DNA of 64,000 bases from JASJAR01 sp039198225 (GTDB lineage: Bacteria > Pseudomonadota > Alphaproteobacteria > Rhodobacterales > Rhodobacteraceae). The notes below the pieces were generated by a model. The model was not told the DNA's origin. It did not search any database and worked only from the letters and a program-made list of their open reading frames with translations. Of the stretch, positions 16,149 through 24,947 are shown one piece after another. The translations under genes and the position numbers were made by a program. The stretch's first letter is position 1, and every line of letters starts with the position of its first letter. The stretch covers positions 62,001 through 126,000 of the forward strand of contig JBCCTQ010000007.1 in the NCBI GenBank assembly GCA_039198225.1. The letters run 5' to 3'.

Positions 16149-17686
16149 TGGCAATCCAAGCAGCCGAGATATCTGCGATCCTGAAGGAGCAGATCAAGAA
16201 CTTTGGGCAGGAAGCCGAAGTTGCCGAAGTGGGCCGGGTGCTGAGCGTCGGCGACGGGATCGCGCGCGTTTACGGATTGGACAATGTCCAGGCCGGTGAA
16301 ATGGTCGAGTTCCCCGGCGGGATCCGGGGCATGGCGCTGAACCTTGAGACCGACAATGTGGGCATCGTGATCTTCGGCGATGACCGCGACATCAAGGAAG
16401 GCGACACGGTCAAACGGACGAACTCGATCGTGGACGTGCCCGCCGGTGACGCGCTCCTCGGCCGTGTGGTCGACGGGCTCGGTAACCCGCTTGACGGGAA
16501 AGGCGAGATCAAGGCCGCCGAGCGCCGGGTGGCTGACGTCAAAGCGCCGGGGATCATCCCGCGGAAGTCTGTACACGAGCCGATGGCCACGGGCCTGAAA
16601 GCGATCGATGCCATGATCCCCATTGGCCGCGGCCAGCGAGAGCTTATCATCGGCGACCGCCAGACCGGCAAAACCGCCGTGGCGCTCGACACGATCCTGA
16701 ACCAAAAGGTCTATAACGAAGCCGCGGGTGACGACGAAAGCCAGAAGCTCTACTGCATTTACGTGGCCGTCGGGCAGAAGCGCTCGACCGTGGCGCAGCT
16801 TGTCAAAAAGCTCGAAGAGACGGGCGCGATTGACTACACGATCGTGGTGGCTGCGACCGCGTCGGACCCCGCGCCGATGCAGTTTCTCGCACCCTATTCG
16901 GCCTGTGCTATGGCTGAGTATTTCCGCGACAATGGCCGCCACGCGCTTATCATCTATGATGATTTGTCGAAGCAGGCGGTGTCCTATCGCCAGATGTCGC
17001 TCCTTCTGCGCCGCCCGCCCGGGCGGGAAGCCTATCCGGGCGACGTTTTTTATCTCCATTCGCGCCTTCTCGAACGGTCGGCGAAACTCAATGAAGACAA
17101 CGGGGCGGGCTCGCTCACCGCACTTCCGATTATCGAGACCCAAGGCGGCGACGTGTCCGCCTTTATCCCGACCAACGTGATCTCGATTACGGACGGACAG
17201 ATCTTCCTTGAAACGGAACTCTTCTTCCAAGGGATCCGGCCGGCAGTGAATACGGGTCTGTCGGTGAGCCGGGTGGGTTCTTCGGCCCAGACCTCGGCGA
17301 TGAAATCGGTGGCCGGTCCGGTGAAGCTCGAACTCGCGCAATATCGTGAAATGGCGGCCTTCGCGCAGTTCGGTTCCGACCTCGATGCCGCGACCCAGAA
17401 GCTCCTCAACCGGGGCGCGCGGCTCACTGAGCTGATGAAACAGCCGCAATACTCGCCACTGACAAATGCCGAAATCGTTCTGGTGATCTTCGCCGGCACC
17501 AACGGGTATCTTGATGATCTGCCGCTCGGTGATGTGGGCCGGTTCGAACAGGGGCTTATCGCCCATGTCCGCTCCAAGCATTCCGGGCTTCTCGATTGGC
17601 TGACCAAGGAAGATCCCAAGATCAAAGGCGAAGCGTCCGACAAGATCAAAGCGGTGCTCGACGAATACGCCGCCGATTTCGCTTGA
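16148..17686 (+). CDS. atpA: F1F0 ATP synthase subunit alpha
   Basis: This 512-residue subunit has the normal family length. It has the N-terminal beta-barrel region (VGRVLSVGDGIARVYGLDNVQAGEMVEFPGG), the Walker A GDRQTGKTAVALD, and the conserved PGREAYPGDVFYLHSRLLERSAKL and PAVNTGLSVSRVGSSAQ blocks. Alpha holds the non-catalytic nucleotide sites of F1. The start overlaps the atpH stop by one base, which points to translational coupling. Confidence 0.98.
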   Translation: MAIQAAEISAILKEQIKNFGQEAEVAEVGRVLSVGDGIARVYGLDNVQAGEMVEFPGGIRGMALNLETDNVGIVIFGDDRDIKEGDTVKRTNSIVDVPAGDALLGRVVDGLGNPLDGKGEIKAAERRVADVKAPGIIPRKSVHEPMATGLKAIDAMIPIGRGQRELIIGDRQTGKTAVALDTILNQKVYNEAAGDDESQKLYCIYVAVGQKRSTVAQLVKKLEETGAIDYTIVVAATASDPAPMQFLAPYSACAMAEYFRDNGRHALIIYDDLSKQAVSYRQMSLLLRRPPGREAYPGDVFYLHSRLLERSAKLNEDNGAGSLTALPIIETQGGDVSAFIPTNVISITDGQIFLETELFFQGIRPAVNTGLSVSRVGSSAQTSAMKSVAGPVKLELAQYREMAAFAQFGSDLDAATQKLLNRGARLTELMKQPQYSPLTNAEIVLVIFAGTNGYLDDLPLGDVGRFEQGLIAHVRSKHSGLLDWLTKEDPKIKGEASDKIKAVLDEYAADFA

Positions 17687-17701
17687 GCCTGAGGTCGGAC
17701 G

Positions 17702-18589
17702 ATGCCGAGCCTTAAGGATCTCAAAAACCGGATCAATTCGGTCAAATCGACCCGAAAGATCACCCAAGCCATGCAGATGGTGGCGGCGGCGAAACTGCGG
17801 CGCGCCGAAGAGCAAGCCCAGGCGGCCCGGCCCTATTCCGAGCGGTTCAACGCCGTGTTGGCGGGGCTGGCAAAATCGGTGGGTACCTCCGACTCGACGC
17901 CCAAGCTTCTTTCGGGGACGGGGTCGGACACCACCCATCTTCTGGTCGTCATGACCGCCGCGCGAGGCCTTTGCGGCGGGTTTAACTCTTCCATCGTGAA
18001 GCTCGCAAAAACCCGAGCCGATGCGCTGAAGTCCGACGGCAAGACAGTCAAAATCCTGACCGTGGGCAAAAAGGGCCGCGATCAGCTGCGCCGCGATTGG
18101 AGCGATAGCCTTGTGGGCCATGTGGATTTGTCTGACGTTAAACGGATCGGCTACGGCAATGCGGCCGATATCGCTCAGGATGTCCTGTCGCGGTTCGATG
18201 CGGGCGAGTTCGACGTGGCGACGATCTTTTACTCAAAATTCGAGAGTGTGATCTCCCAGATCCCGACGGCGGCCCAGGTGATCCCCGCCTTTGTGTCGGT
18301 GCCCGACGACGAAGACGAAGACGCCGGTGCCACTCTGCCTTACGACTACGAGCCCGACGAAGAGGCGATCCTCGCCGATCTTCTGCCTCGCGGTGTGGCG
18401 ACTCAGATCTTTACCGCTCTTTTGGAAAATGGCGCCTCCGAGCAAGGCGCTCGCATGAGCGCGATGGACAACGCGACGCGCAATGCCGGCGATATGATCG
18501 ACCGGCTGACCATCGAGTTCAACCGTTCCCGCCAGGCGGTCATCACCAACGAGCTTATCGAAATCATCTCGGGCGCCGAGGCGCTCTGA
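17702..18589 (+). CDS. atpG: F1F0 ATP synthase subunit gamma
   Basis: This 295-residue central-stalk subunit has the N-terminal helix PSLKDLKNRINSVKSTRKITQAMQMVAAAKLRRA, the AARGLCGGFNSSIVK motif, and the C-terminal helix MSAMDNATRNAGDMIDRLTIEFNRSRQAVITNELIEI, which pairs with the N-terminal one to form the rotor shaft. It starts 15 bp after atpA. Confidence 0.97.
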   Translation: MPSLKDLKNRINSVKSTRKITQAMQMVAAAKLRRAEEQAQAARPYSERFNAVLAGLAKSVGTSDSTPKLLSGTGSDTTHLLVVMTAARGLCGGFNSSIVKLAKTRADALKSDGKTVKILTVGKKGRDQLRRDWSDSLVGHVDLSDVKRIGYGNAADIAQDVLSRFDAGEFDVATIFYSKFESVISQIPTAAQVIPAFVSVPDDEDEDAGATLPYDYEPDEEAILADLLPRGVATQIFTALLENGASEQGARMSAMDNATRNAGDMIDRLTIEFNRSRQAVITNELIEIISGAEAL

Positions 18590-18608
18590 CCCGAACCGGA
18601 GACCTGAC

Positions 18609-20033
18609 ATGGCAAATGCAATAGGCAAAATCACCCAGGTGATCGGCGCGGTCTGCGACGTGCAGTTCGACGACCATCTGCCCGAGATCTTGAACGCGCT
18701 CTCGACCGACAATAACGGCAAGCCGTTGGTCCTCGAAGTCGCCCAGCACCTCGGCGAAAACACCGTGCGGACCATCGCGATGGATTCGACCGAAGGCCTG
18801 GTTCGCGGTCAGGAAGTGACCGACACGGCAGGTCCGATCACCATGCCGGTCGGGAACGCCACCCTTGGGCGGATCATGAATGTGGTCGGCGAAGCCATCG
18901 ACGAGAAGGGCGAGATCGAAAGCCCGGAGCGCCGTCCGATCCACGCCCCGGCACCTGAGTTTGTCGATCAGTCGACGGAATCGGAAGTGCTGGTCACCGG
19001 CATCAAGGTCGTCGATCTCCTCGCCCCTTACGCGAAAGGCGGAAAGATCGGCCTCTTCGGCGGCGCGGGCGTGGGAAAAACCGTGCTCATCCAGGAGCTC
19101 ATCAACAACATCGCGAAGGTCCATTCGGGTTTTTCGGTTTTTGCCGGTGTCGGTGAGCGGACGCGCGAAGGCAACGACCTCTACCACGAGTTCATCGAGA
19201 GTGGCGTGATCAACGCCGACAATCTCGAAGAATCGAAGGTTGCCCTGGTCTACGGCCAGATGAACGAACCTCCCGGAGCCCGTGCGCGGGTGGCGTTGTC
19301 GGGCCTGACGCTCGCCGAACAGTTCCGTGACCAGTCTGGAACGGACGTTTTGTTCTTTGTCGACAATATCTTCCGCTTTACCCAAGCCGGTTCGGAAGTG
19401 TCGGCCCTCCTCGGCCGGATCCCATCGGCGGTGGGCTACCAGCCGACGCTGGCCACCGATATGGGCGCCCTTCAGGAGCGCATTACGTCGACGAAAGCCG
19501 GTTCGATCACGAGCGTTCAGGCCATTTACGTGCCTGCGGATGACCTGACCGACCCTGCTCCTGCAACGTCGTTTGCCCACCTTGATGCAACCACCGTGCT
19601 GTCCCGGGCCATTTCGGAACTTGGGATCTACCCCGCGGTGGACCCCCTCGATTCCACGTCACGGATCCTCGATCCGGGTGTGGTCGGCGAAGAGCATTAC
19701 CAAGTGGCCCGCGATGTCCAAGGGATCCTTCAGCGGTACAAATCGCTCCAGGACATCATAGCGATCCTCGGGATGGACGAGCTTTCGGAAGAAGACAAAT
19801 TGACCGTCGCTCGGGCTCGTAAGATCCAGCGGTTCCTGTCCCAGCCCTTCGACGTGGCGGAGGTCTTTACCGGCTCGCCGGGCGTGCAGGTTAAGCTCGA
19901 AGACACGATCTCGTCTTTCAAGGCGGTTGTTGCCGGAGAATACGATCACCTGCCCGAAGCGGCCTTCTACATGGTCGGCGGCATCGATGAGGTGGTTGCC
20001 AAAGCTGAGAAAATGGCGGCTGAAGCGGCCTAG
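18609..20033 (+). CDS. atpD: F1F0 ATP synthase subunit beta
   Basis: This 474-residue catalytic subunit shows the Walker A GGAGVGKTVLIQE, VGERTREGNDLYHE, the catalytic-site ALSGLTLAEQFRDQSGTDVLFFVDNIFRFTQAG, SALLGRIPSAVGYQPTLATDMG and the DELSEEDKLTVARARKIQRFLSQPF C-terminal block. It carries out ATP synthesis at the three beta/alpha interfaces. It lies 19 bp after atpG and 8 bp before atpC. Confidence 0.98.
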   Translation: MANAIGKITQVIGAVCDVQFDDHLPEILNALSTDNNGKPLVLEVAQHLGENTVRTIAMDSTEGLVRGQEVTDTAGPITMPVGNATLGRIMNVVGEAIDEKGEIESPERRPIHAPAPEFVDQSTESEVLVTGIKVVDLLAPYAKGGKIGLFGGAGVGKTVLIQELINNIAKVHSGFSVFAGVGERTREGNDLYHEFIESGVINADNLEESKVALVYGQMNEPPGARARVALSGLTLAEQFRDQSGTDVLFFVDNIFRFTQAGSEVSALLGRIPSAVGYQPTLATDMGALQERITSTKAGSITSVQAIYVPADDLTDPAPATSFAHLDATTVLSRAISELGIYPAVDPLDSTSRILDPGVVGEEHYQVARDVQGILQRYKSLQDIIAILGMDELSEEDKLTVARARKIQRFLSQPFDVAEVFTGSPGVQVKLEDTISSFKAVVAGEYDHLPEAAFYMVGGIDEVVAKAEKMAAEAA

Positions 20034-20041
20034 GGGGAGCT

Positions 20042-20440
20042 ATGGCGGACACAATGCAATTTGACCTGGTGTCGCCCGAAGCCTTGCTTTTGTCGGGCCA
20101 GGCAACCCAGGTCGAGATCCCTGGCGCCGAGGGCGATCTGACGGCCATGCCGAACCATGCGCCGGTAATTACCACGCTCCGGCCGGGGTTGGTTCGGGCA
20201 GAGATGGAGGGCGGTGTTCAGGAATTTGCTGTCCTCGGGGGCTTTGCCGAGATCACCGGCGACGGGGCAAGCGTTTTGGCCGAACATGCTGTGGCGAAAG
20301 GGGATTTGACCCGGGACGCCATCGCGCCCCATCTCGAAAGGGCCCGGGCGGCCGCCGAAACGGCGGAAGGTGGTGACCAGGATGTCGCCGCGAAACGCGT
20401 TGCCGATCTCACCGCCCTTGAAGCCTTGGCCACGGGCTGA
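20042..20440 (+). CDS. atpC: F1F0 ATP synthase subunit epsilon
   Basis: This 132-residue subunit starts with the beta-sandwich domain (FDLVSPEALLLSGQATQVEIPGAEGDLTAMPNHAPVITTLRPG, then FAVLGGFAEI) and ends with a short helical part (RAAAETAEGGDQDVAAKRVADLTALEAL). It is the last gene of the F1 operon. The F0 genes are not in the window, as usual in Rhodobacterales, where F0 and F1 operons are separate. Confidence 0.95.
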   Translation: MADTMQFDLVSPEALLLSGQATQVEIPGAEGDLTAMPNHAPVITTLRPGLVRAEMEGGVQEFAVLGGFAEITGDGASVLAEHAVAKGDLTRDAIAPHLERARAAAETAEGGDQDVAAKRVADLTALEALATG

Positions 20441-20575
20441 GCCGGCAACTCTTCTAAGTACCGGTCCGAGCGCCGTTCTCTACTTGAAGACAATGTGTTT
20501 CCACGGCATCGCTTTCGAGCGCTATGCCCCGTTGCTACCCCTTTAAGAGATGAACGCATCTGAGTGGGGGTACTC

Positions 20576-20731
20576 ATGCGAATTTTCGGAAAGCGCCCGG
20601 CTTATGCGCCGACGCTTGGGGTTGTAGAATACGTTTTGGTGCTCGCCGCCGTTATCGGCTTGGCTTTGGCCTTGGGCCTCGACGCGGTGTTTGAAACCGA
20701 TGTCTGGCAGATGATTATGCGCCCTCAGTGA
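20576..20731 (+). CDS. Small single-pass membrane protein (51 residues), uncharacterised
   Basis: This is a short frame not long enough for ordinary gene calling. ATG 20576 is preceded by GTGGGGG and the frame encodes 51 residues. A basic N-terminus (MRIFGKRPAYAP) precedes one hydrophobic helix (VEYVLVLAAVIGLALALGL), then an acidic tail (DAVFETDVWQMIMRPQ). It lies 135 bp after atpC, and its last 7 bp overlap the end of the convergent prs gene. The G-V-V-E-Y start of the helix faintly recalls Flp-type pilins, but the Glu is not at the +5 position after a cleavable Gly. It could instead be a small membrane regulator. The coding call rests on start context and a sensible topology only. Confidence 0.5.
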   Translation: MRIFGKRPAYAPTLGVVEYVLVLAAVIGLALALGLDAVFETDVWQMIMRPQ

Positions 20732-21744
20732 TGGGCGTACATACCTTCGTAAATCGGCCCCAGGGTTTCGAGTTCGAATAGCGACGAGACACTGGTCCCG
20801 TGCCAGATATTGAGGATCGCCTGGGCAAAAATCGGCGCGGTTGGCACGATCCGGATATTGGCCGCCTGTTTGACCGCCGCGGTGGGTTCAATCGTGTCGG
20901 TGATAACAAGGCTCTTCATCGACGACCCGGTGATCCGCTCCACGGCTGGTCCCGATAGCACTCCGTGGGTGATGTAGGCGTGAACCTCCTTGGCCCCGTG
21001 CTCGACCAAGAGATCGGCGGCTTTGCAAAGCGTGCCCGCAGTGTCGCAAATGTCGTCGACGATGATGCAGGTCTGGCCTTTGACGTCGCCGATCACGGTC
21101 ATCTCGGCCACTTCGCCGGGCTTTTCGCGGCGTTTGTCAACGATGGCGAGCGCAGAGCCCGTGCGTTTGGCCAATTCACGCGCCCGTGCCACGCCGCCCA
21201 CATCCGGCGAGACCACGGTGACGTGGTCGAGATTGCCCTTGAACTGGTTCTGGATGTCGAGGGCGAAGACCGGCGCGGCGTAAAGGTTATCGACCGGGAT
21301 ATCGAAAAAGCCTTGGATCTGAGCGGCGTGGAGATCCATCGTTAGTACCCGTTCGATCCCGGACGAGACCATCATATTTGCCACCATCTTTGCGGTGATC
21401 GGGGTACGGGCTTTGGTGCGTCGGTCTTGGCGGGCGTAGCCGAAATAGGGGACTACGGCGGTGATCCGTGACGCGCTCGAGCGGCGGAGCGCGTCGGTCA
21501 TGATGAGAAGTTCCATCAGATTGTCGTTGGCCGGGTTCGAGGTCGGCTGGATGATGAACATGTCCTCGCCGCGCACGTTCTCGTAGACCTCGACGAAAAT
21601 CTCCGCATCGTTAAACCGCTCCACCCGGGCATCGACCAGCCCGATCGTCTCGCCCCGATGCATCGACATCCGCCGGGCCACCGATGTGGCGAGACTGCGA
21701 TTGGCATTTCCGGAAATCAGTTTCGGCTCGGGTGGATTTGGCAA
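20725..21744 (-). CDS. prs: Ribose-phosphate pyrophosphokinase (PRPP synthase)
   Basis: This 339-residue enzyme has the expected class I PRPP synthase features: KLISGNANRSLA at the start, FNDAEIFVEVYENVRGEDMFIIQPTS, the flexible-loop PYFGYARQDRRTKARTPITAKMVANMM, DLHAAQIQGFFDIPVDNLYA, and the PRPP/ribose-5-phosphate loop VDDICDTAGTL. It makes PRPP for nucleotide, histidine and tryptophan synthesis. It is somewhat longer than the ~315 typical residues, owing to an N-terminal extension and small insertions. Confidence 0.97.
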   Translation of the reverse strand: MPNPPEPKLISGNANRSLATSVARRMSMHRGETIGLVDARVERFNDAEIFVEVYENVRGEDMFIIQPTSNPANDNLMELLIMTDALRRSSASRITAVVPYFGYARQDRRTKARTPITAKMVANMMVSSGIERVLTMDLHAAQIQGFFDIPVDNLYAAPVFALDIQNQFKGNLDHVTVVSPDVGGVARARELAKRTGSALAIVDKRREKPGEVAEMTVIGDVKGQTCIIVDDICDTAGTLCKAADLLVEHGAKEVHAYITHGVLSGPAVERITGSSMKSLVITDTIEPTAAVKQAANIRIVPTAPIFAQAILNIWHGTSVSSLFELETLGPIYEGMYAHH

Positions 21745-21862
21745 CGCGCTGACCCTTTTCTAGCCCTGGCAACGGTCCCGAATGACAGATTCGTGACGTT
21801 GACTCCGCTTAGCACGCACCCTACGCGGCGGGAACCGGGAACGCTGGCAGAGGAGCAGGGAT

Positions 21863-22459
21863 TTGCCCCATATCGACTATTATTTCGCGACCATCTCGCC
21901 GTCCGCCTATCTGGCGGGAACGCGGATGGAGGAGGTCGCGAAAAAGCACGGTGCATCAATCACCTATAAGCCCGTGGATATAATGGGTCTGTTCACCCAG
22001 ACCGGCGGAGTGCCGCCGGGGCAGCGCCATCCGTCCCGCCAGGAGATGCGGCTCCAGGAGCTCCGCCGCCAGGCGGCGAAAAACGGGATGCCGATCAATC
22101 TCAAACCCGCACATTTCCCAACCAATGGAGCGCCCTCAGCCTATGCGATTATTGCGGCCCAGGCGGCGGGCGGCGGCGACTTGGCAGCCTTGGCCCATTC
22201 TGTGCTTCGCGCGTGCTGGGCCGAGGAAAAGGACGTGTCTGACGACGCGGTGATCAAGGAATGCCTGACCGCATCGGGTTTTGATGCGGGGCTGGCCGAT
22301 AGCGGGCTTTTGACCGGGGCGGAAACTTACGAGAGAAACCTCAACGAAGCGATTGAAGCCGGGGTCTTTGGTGCGCCGTTCTACATCGTCGGCGACGAGC
22401 GCTTCTGGGGCCAGGACCGGATCGACGATCTCGATCTCCATTTGGCCGGAAAGCTCTAG
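21863..22459 (+). CDS. 2-hydroxychromene-2-carboxylate isomerase-like protein (DsbA family)
   Basis: This is a 198-residue thioredoxin-fold protein of the DsbA/HCCA isomerase group: IDYYFATISPSAYLAGTRM at the N-terminus with the SP(S)AY active-site segment in place of CxxC, TYKPVDIMGLFTQTGG, and the C-terminal GVFGAPFYIVGDERFWGQDRIDDLDLHL. Relatives use glutathione to isomerise chromene carboxylates in aromatic degradation; no other such genes are near, so a different glutathione-linked role is possible. The start is a TTG at 21863 with a good GAGGAG-type ribosome-binding site; there is no suitable ATG. Confidence 0.85.
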   Translation: MPHIDYYFATISPSAYLAGTRMEEVAKKHGASITYKPVDIMGLFTQTGGVPPGQRHPSRQEMRLQELRRQAAKNGMPINLKPAHFPTNGAPSAYAIIAAQAAGGGDLAALAHSVLRACWAEEKDVSDDAVIKECLTASGFDAGLADSGLLTGAETYERNLNEAIEAGVFGAPFYIVGDERFWGQDRIDDLDLHLAGKL

Positions 22460-22520
22460 GGAAAGACTGCACTCGTTTCCGAAAAAAACGGTCCCGGCTT
22501 TGCGTCGGAGCCGCATGGAT

Positions 22521-22546
22521 AAAAATGCCCCGGAATATGTCCGGGG
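22521..22546 (-). terminator. Intrinsic terminator of the lipid-linked sugar operon
   Basis: The perfect 7-bp arms CCCCGGA and TCCGGGG (22528-22534 and 22540-22546) are followed on the minus strand by CATTTTT. It lies about 50 bp beyond the stop of the FAD oxidoreductase gene and between convergent genes. Confidence 0.8.
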
Positions 22547-22599
22547 TGAAGTGATACTGGCTGAACGAAGAGGCTCTCGTCGCTTCGCTATCGGCGGAG

Positions 22600-23955
22600 C
22601 TAAGCGCTTAAGCGCGTCGTACTTTCATTCGGGACGGCGCCCATCTCGTCGGCAATCCGACGCCCAATCTTGCGCCCTTCGCGGATCGCATAATTGGTCC
22701 CCCGGTCTTCGGGGTAGATCTGGGCCATTGAACAAAGATGGAACCCAGGCCGAGGCCCGTCCGCCGCAGGAATCAATTCCGAATAATTCCGCTCGACCAC
22801 CGGTTGAGACCACCTCGACTTCCAAACGTTGTGACCGAGGATCCACTCGCGTTTGAATTCAGGGAACATCCGTTCGAGATGTGGCAGTGCGAAGTCGAGC
22901 ACCTCGTCCTCCTCCATGCCAAACATCTCGTCCGTATGGGGGAGGTATTTTGAAAGATAAACGATATGGCGCCCGCCATAGGTCGAGGCGGGCTCGAAAT
23001 TCGTATGCTCGATCACACCCACATAGGGAAAAGACGGATCATTTACGTTGAGCCAATAGGTGTCTGACAGTGACCGGTCGAGTTGCAGAACGAGGCAGAC
23101 ATTGGCGAGATAGGCAATCCGGCGGAGCGAGGCGACGTAGCTCGCGTCGGCCCAGCCTTTGACCATATCGGCCACAAGGGGAAGGGCTGGCGTGGCGACA
23201 ACGCGGCGGGCCCAAGTGGTGCCTTTATCCGAGAGGATCCGCCAACCCTCGCCTTCGGGCGAGATGTCGGTAACGCCGTCCTTGAGGCTGATGTCGCCGC
23301 CCTTCCACGCAATGTCTTCGGCCACGCGATTGGCAAGGGCAACAAACCCACCGTCGAAATAGGCCAATTGTTCTTGGCCGGACTTTCCCCTCGACGATCC
23401 CCGGAGCTTGAGTTTGTTCCAGAACCAGACCGCCGAAATGTCTTCGGCATAGGGGCCGAATTTGCCCTTGAGGAGGGGCTCCCAAACGACTTCGTAGACG
23501 GACTTGCCGCCTAAGGACGTCAACCATTCGGCCGCCGAGAGACCTTCGAGCCGTTTCCAATCGCTGACCCGGCGGGCGCGGAGGGCGAGAAGTCCAAGGC
23601 GGATCCGGTCGTGGAAAGGCAGGGCAGAAAATTGCAGAAGATCCTTCGGCGACGCGAGCCGGAAGATCCTATTGGCGAAGTACATGCCCGTATTGGTTGG
23701 GTTGATCTTCACCATGTCGGAGAGGCCCAATTCCTCGATCAGCGCCATGGCGTCGCGGTCATTGGTAAACCAGTGGTGGTAGAACCGGTCGAGCGTTTGC
23801 CCTTCGACCTCGAATGCTGAGGCGAGGCCGCCAATGTCACGTCCGGCTTCGAAAACTTTGACACGTCGACCCGCCTTCGCGAGTTCGTAGGCCGCGGCAA
23901 GGCCAGAAAAGCCACCACCGACGATGGCGACGTCGATATCGGGCTCCGCCGTCAT
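22600..23955 (-). CDS. FAD-dependent oxidoreductase (amine oxidase / protoporphyrinogen-oxidase-like)
   Basis: This 451-residue flavoprotein has the FAD dinucleotide motif VAIVGGGFSGLAAAYELAKAGRRVKVFEAG and the following GGLASAFEVEG at the N-terminus, and a closing MAQIYPEDRGTNYAIREGRKIGRRIADEMG. It belongs to the NAD(P)/FAD amine-oxidase-like group that includes many sugar- or lipid-modifying enzymes. The start at ATG 23955 overlaps the preceding gene by four bases (ATGA), and the motif lies directly after it; an upstream extension of the frame is not protein-like. It is the last gene of a coupled cluster with a flippase-like membrane protein and a GtrB-like glycosyltransferase, so a role in processing a lipid-linked sugar is inferred. 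Confidence 0.85.
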   Translation of the reverse strand: MTAEPDIDVAIVGGGFSGLAAAYELAKAGRRVKVFEAGRDIGGLASAFEVEGQTLDRFYHHWFTNDRDAMALIEELGLSDMVKINPTNTGMYFANRIFRLASPKDLLQFSALPFHDRIRLGLLALRARRVSDWKRLEGLSAAEWLTSLGGKSVYEVVWEPLLKGKFGPYAEDISAVWFWNKLKLRGSSRGKSGQEQLAYFDGGFVALANRVAEDIAWKGGDISLKDGVTDISPEGEGWRILSDKGTTWARRVVATPALPLVADMVKGWADASYVASLRRIAYLANVCLVLQLDRSLSDTYWLNVNDPSFPYVGVIEHTNFEPASTYGGRHIVYLSKYLPHTDEMFGMEEDEVLDFALPHLERMFPEFKREWILGHNVWKSRWSQPVVERNYSELIPAADGPRPGFHLCSMAQIYPEDRGTNYAIREGRKIGRRIADEMGAVPNESTTRLSA

Positions 23956-24947
23956 AGTTCCGCCTCCGAAAACGGATTTTCCCGAGCGGCGGGCGGCGCA
24001 AAAAGAAGCGCTAGGGCGCCGGCTGCGGTGATGGGCAGCCAGAGCATGGCGTGGATCAGAACGGCATAGGCCGTTGCCGCGGCGGCTCCGGTGCCAAGGC
24101 TCTGCATGGCCGAACTGACGAAGTAGTGGAACGTCCCCGCATAGCCCGGCGCGCCGGGAACGAGGGTGGAGAGAGAGCCCACGGGAAGGGCGAGCCAGGC
24201 GCCAGCGACTGCCGTAAGCCCTGGCATCGCAAGGGCAGCCGCCGTAAAGGTTAGGCCTTCCAAAGCCCAAGCGAGACCGGAGAGGACCACCAGCCGCAAC
24301 AGCCGGCCGCCTTTAGAGAGGCGGATGAGCGTTTCGAAGGCCCGGTCGGTTTCTTCGGCGAGAGCTTGGCCTTTGCCCCGGGGCAGTCTCTGGAGCCCGG
24401 TCCGGACCAGCCGGTAGGCCGGTGCAAGAAGGGCCGGAACCAGAAGAATGGCCAGGAGCACAAATCCAACCGCCGCCGCAGCTCCGCCGCCCAGGCCGAG
24501 TATACCGCTGACCTCGCCGCCAAAGATCGCCAGGGCGAGCCCGAATAGGACGAGGAGCGCGATCAGATCGAGCATACGTTCTACGAAAAGCGCGGCCGCA
24601 CCGGTGCCGAGCGTAATTCCGAGCCGCCCTCGAAACGCAAAGAGCCGCGCCACATCGCCCGCCCGGAGTGGGAGGACATTGTTCATCGCAAAACTCGTCA
24701 CGAATGGACCGGCGCAGTCGCGAAACCTCAAGGCGCCATTGTCGGCCAAGAGCATCAAACGCCAGCGTTCGATCCGCGCCGCATAGCCCAAACCGAGTGC
24801 GCCGATCCCGGCGGCGACAAAAGCAAAATGGGTGCCCCGAAAGGCAACCACAATGTCTTCAAGGCTCGTCTGCCGGAAGATCAGCCACAAGAACAGCCCC
24901 GCAACCGCGAGGCCGAGACCAATGCGAAAGCCCTTTTTCGCTTTCAT
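23952..24947 (-). CDS. LPG synthase transmembrane-type (YbhN/UPF0104-like) membrane protein
   Basis: This 331-residue polytopic protein has about eight hydrophobic segments, the RQTSLEDIVVAF region, FVTSFAMNNVLPLRAGDVARLFAF and a late LPVGSLSTLVPGAPGYAGTFHYFV motif. These are typical of the lysylphosphatidylglycerol synthetase/flippase transmembrane family (YbhN-like), which lacks the synthase domain and is often coupled to polyprenol-phosphate glycosyltransferases. It overlaps both neighbours by four bases (ATGA), giving tight translational coupling. A flippase-like role for a lipid-linked sugar is inferred, not shown. Confidence 0.85.
   Translation of the reverse strand: MKAKKGFRIGLGLAVAGLFLWLIFRQTSLEDIVVAFRGTHFAFVAAGIGALGLGYAARIERWRLMLLADNGALRFRDCAGPFVTSFAMNNVLPLRAGDVARLFAFRGRLGITLGTGAAALFVERMLDLIALLVLFGLALAIFGGEVSGILGLGGGAAAAVGFVLLAILLVPALLAPAYRLVRTGLQRLPRGKGQALAEETDRAFETLIRLSKGGRLLRLVVLSGLAWALEGLTFTAAALAMPGLTAVAGAWLALPVGSLSTLVPGAPGYAGTFHYFVSSAMQSLGTGAAAATAYAVLIHAMLWLPITAAGALALLFAPPAARENPFSEAEL

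Noticed and set aside
15629..18121. An 830-codon open frame on the minus strand
   Set aside because: It lies antisense across atpH, atpA and atpG, which are certain genes. Long antisense frames are common in GC-rich sequence, and this one has no recognisable domain.
18564..19580. A 338-codon minus-strand frame
   Set aside because: It is entirely antisense to the end of atpG and most of atpD, with no domain.
20576..20731. A Flp-type pilin
   Set aside because: There is no Gly cleavage site with Glu at +5, and no tad or cpa genes are nearby.
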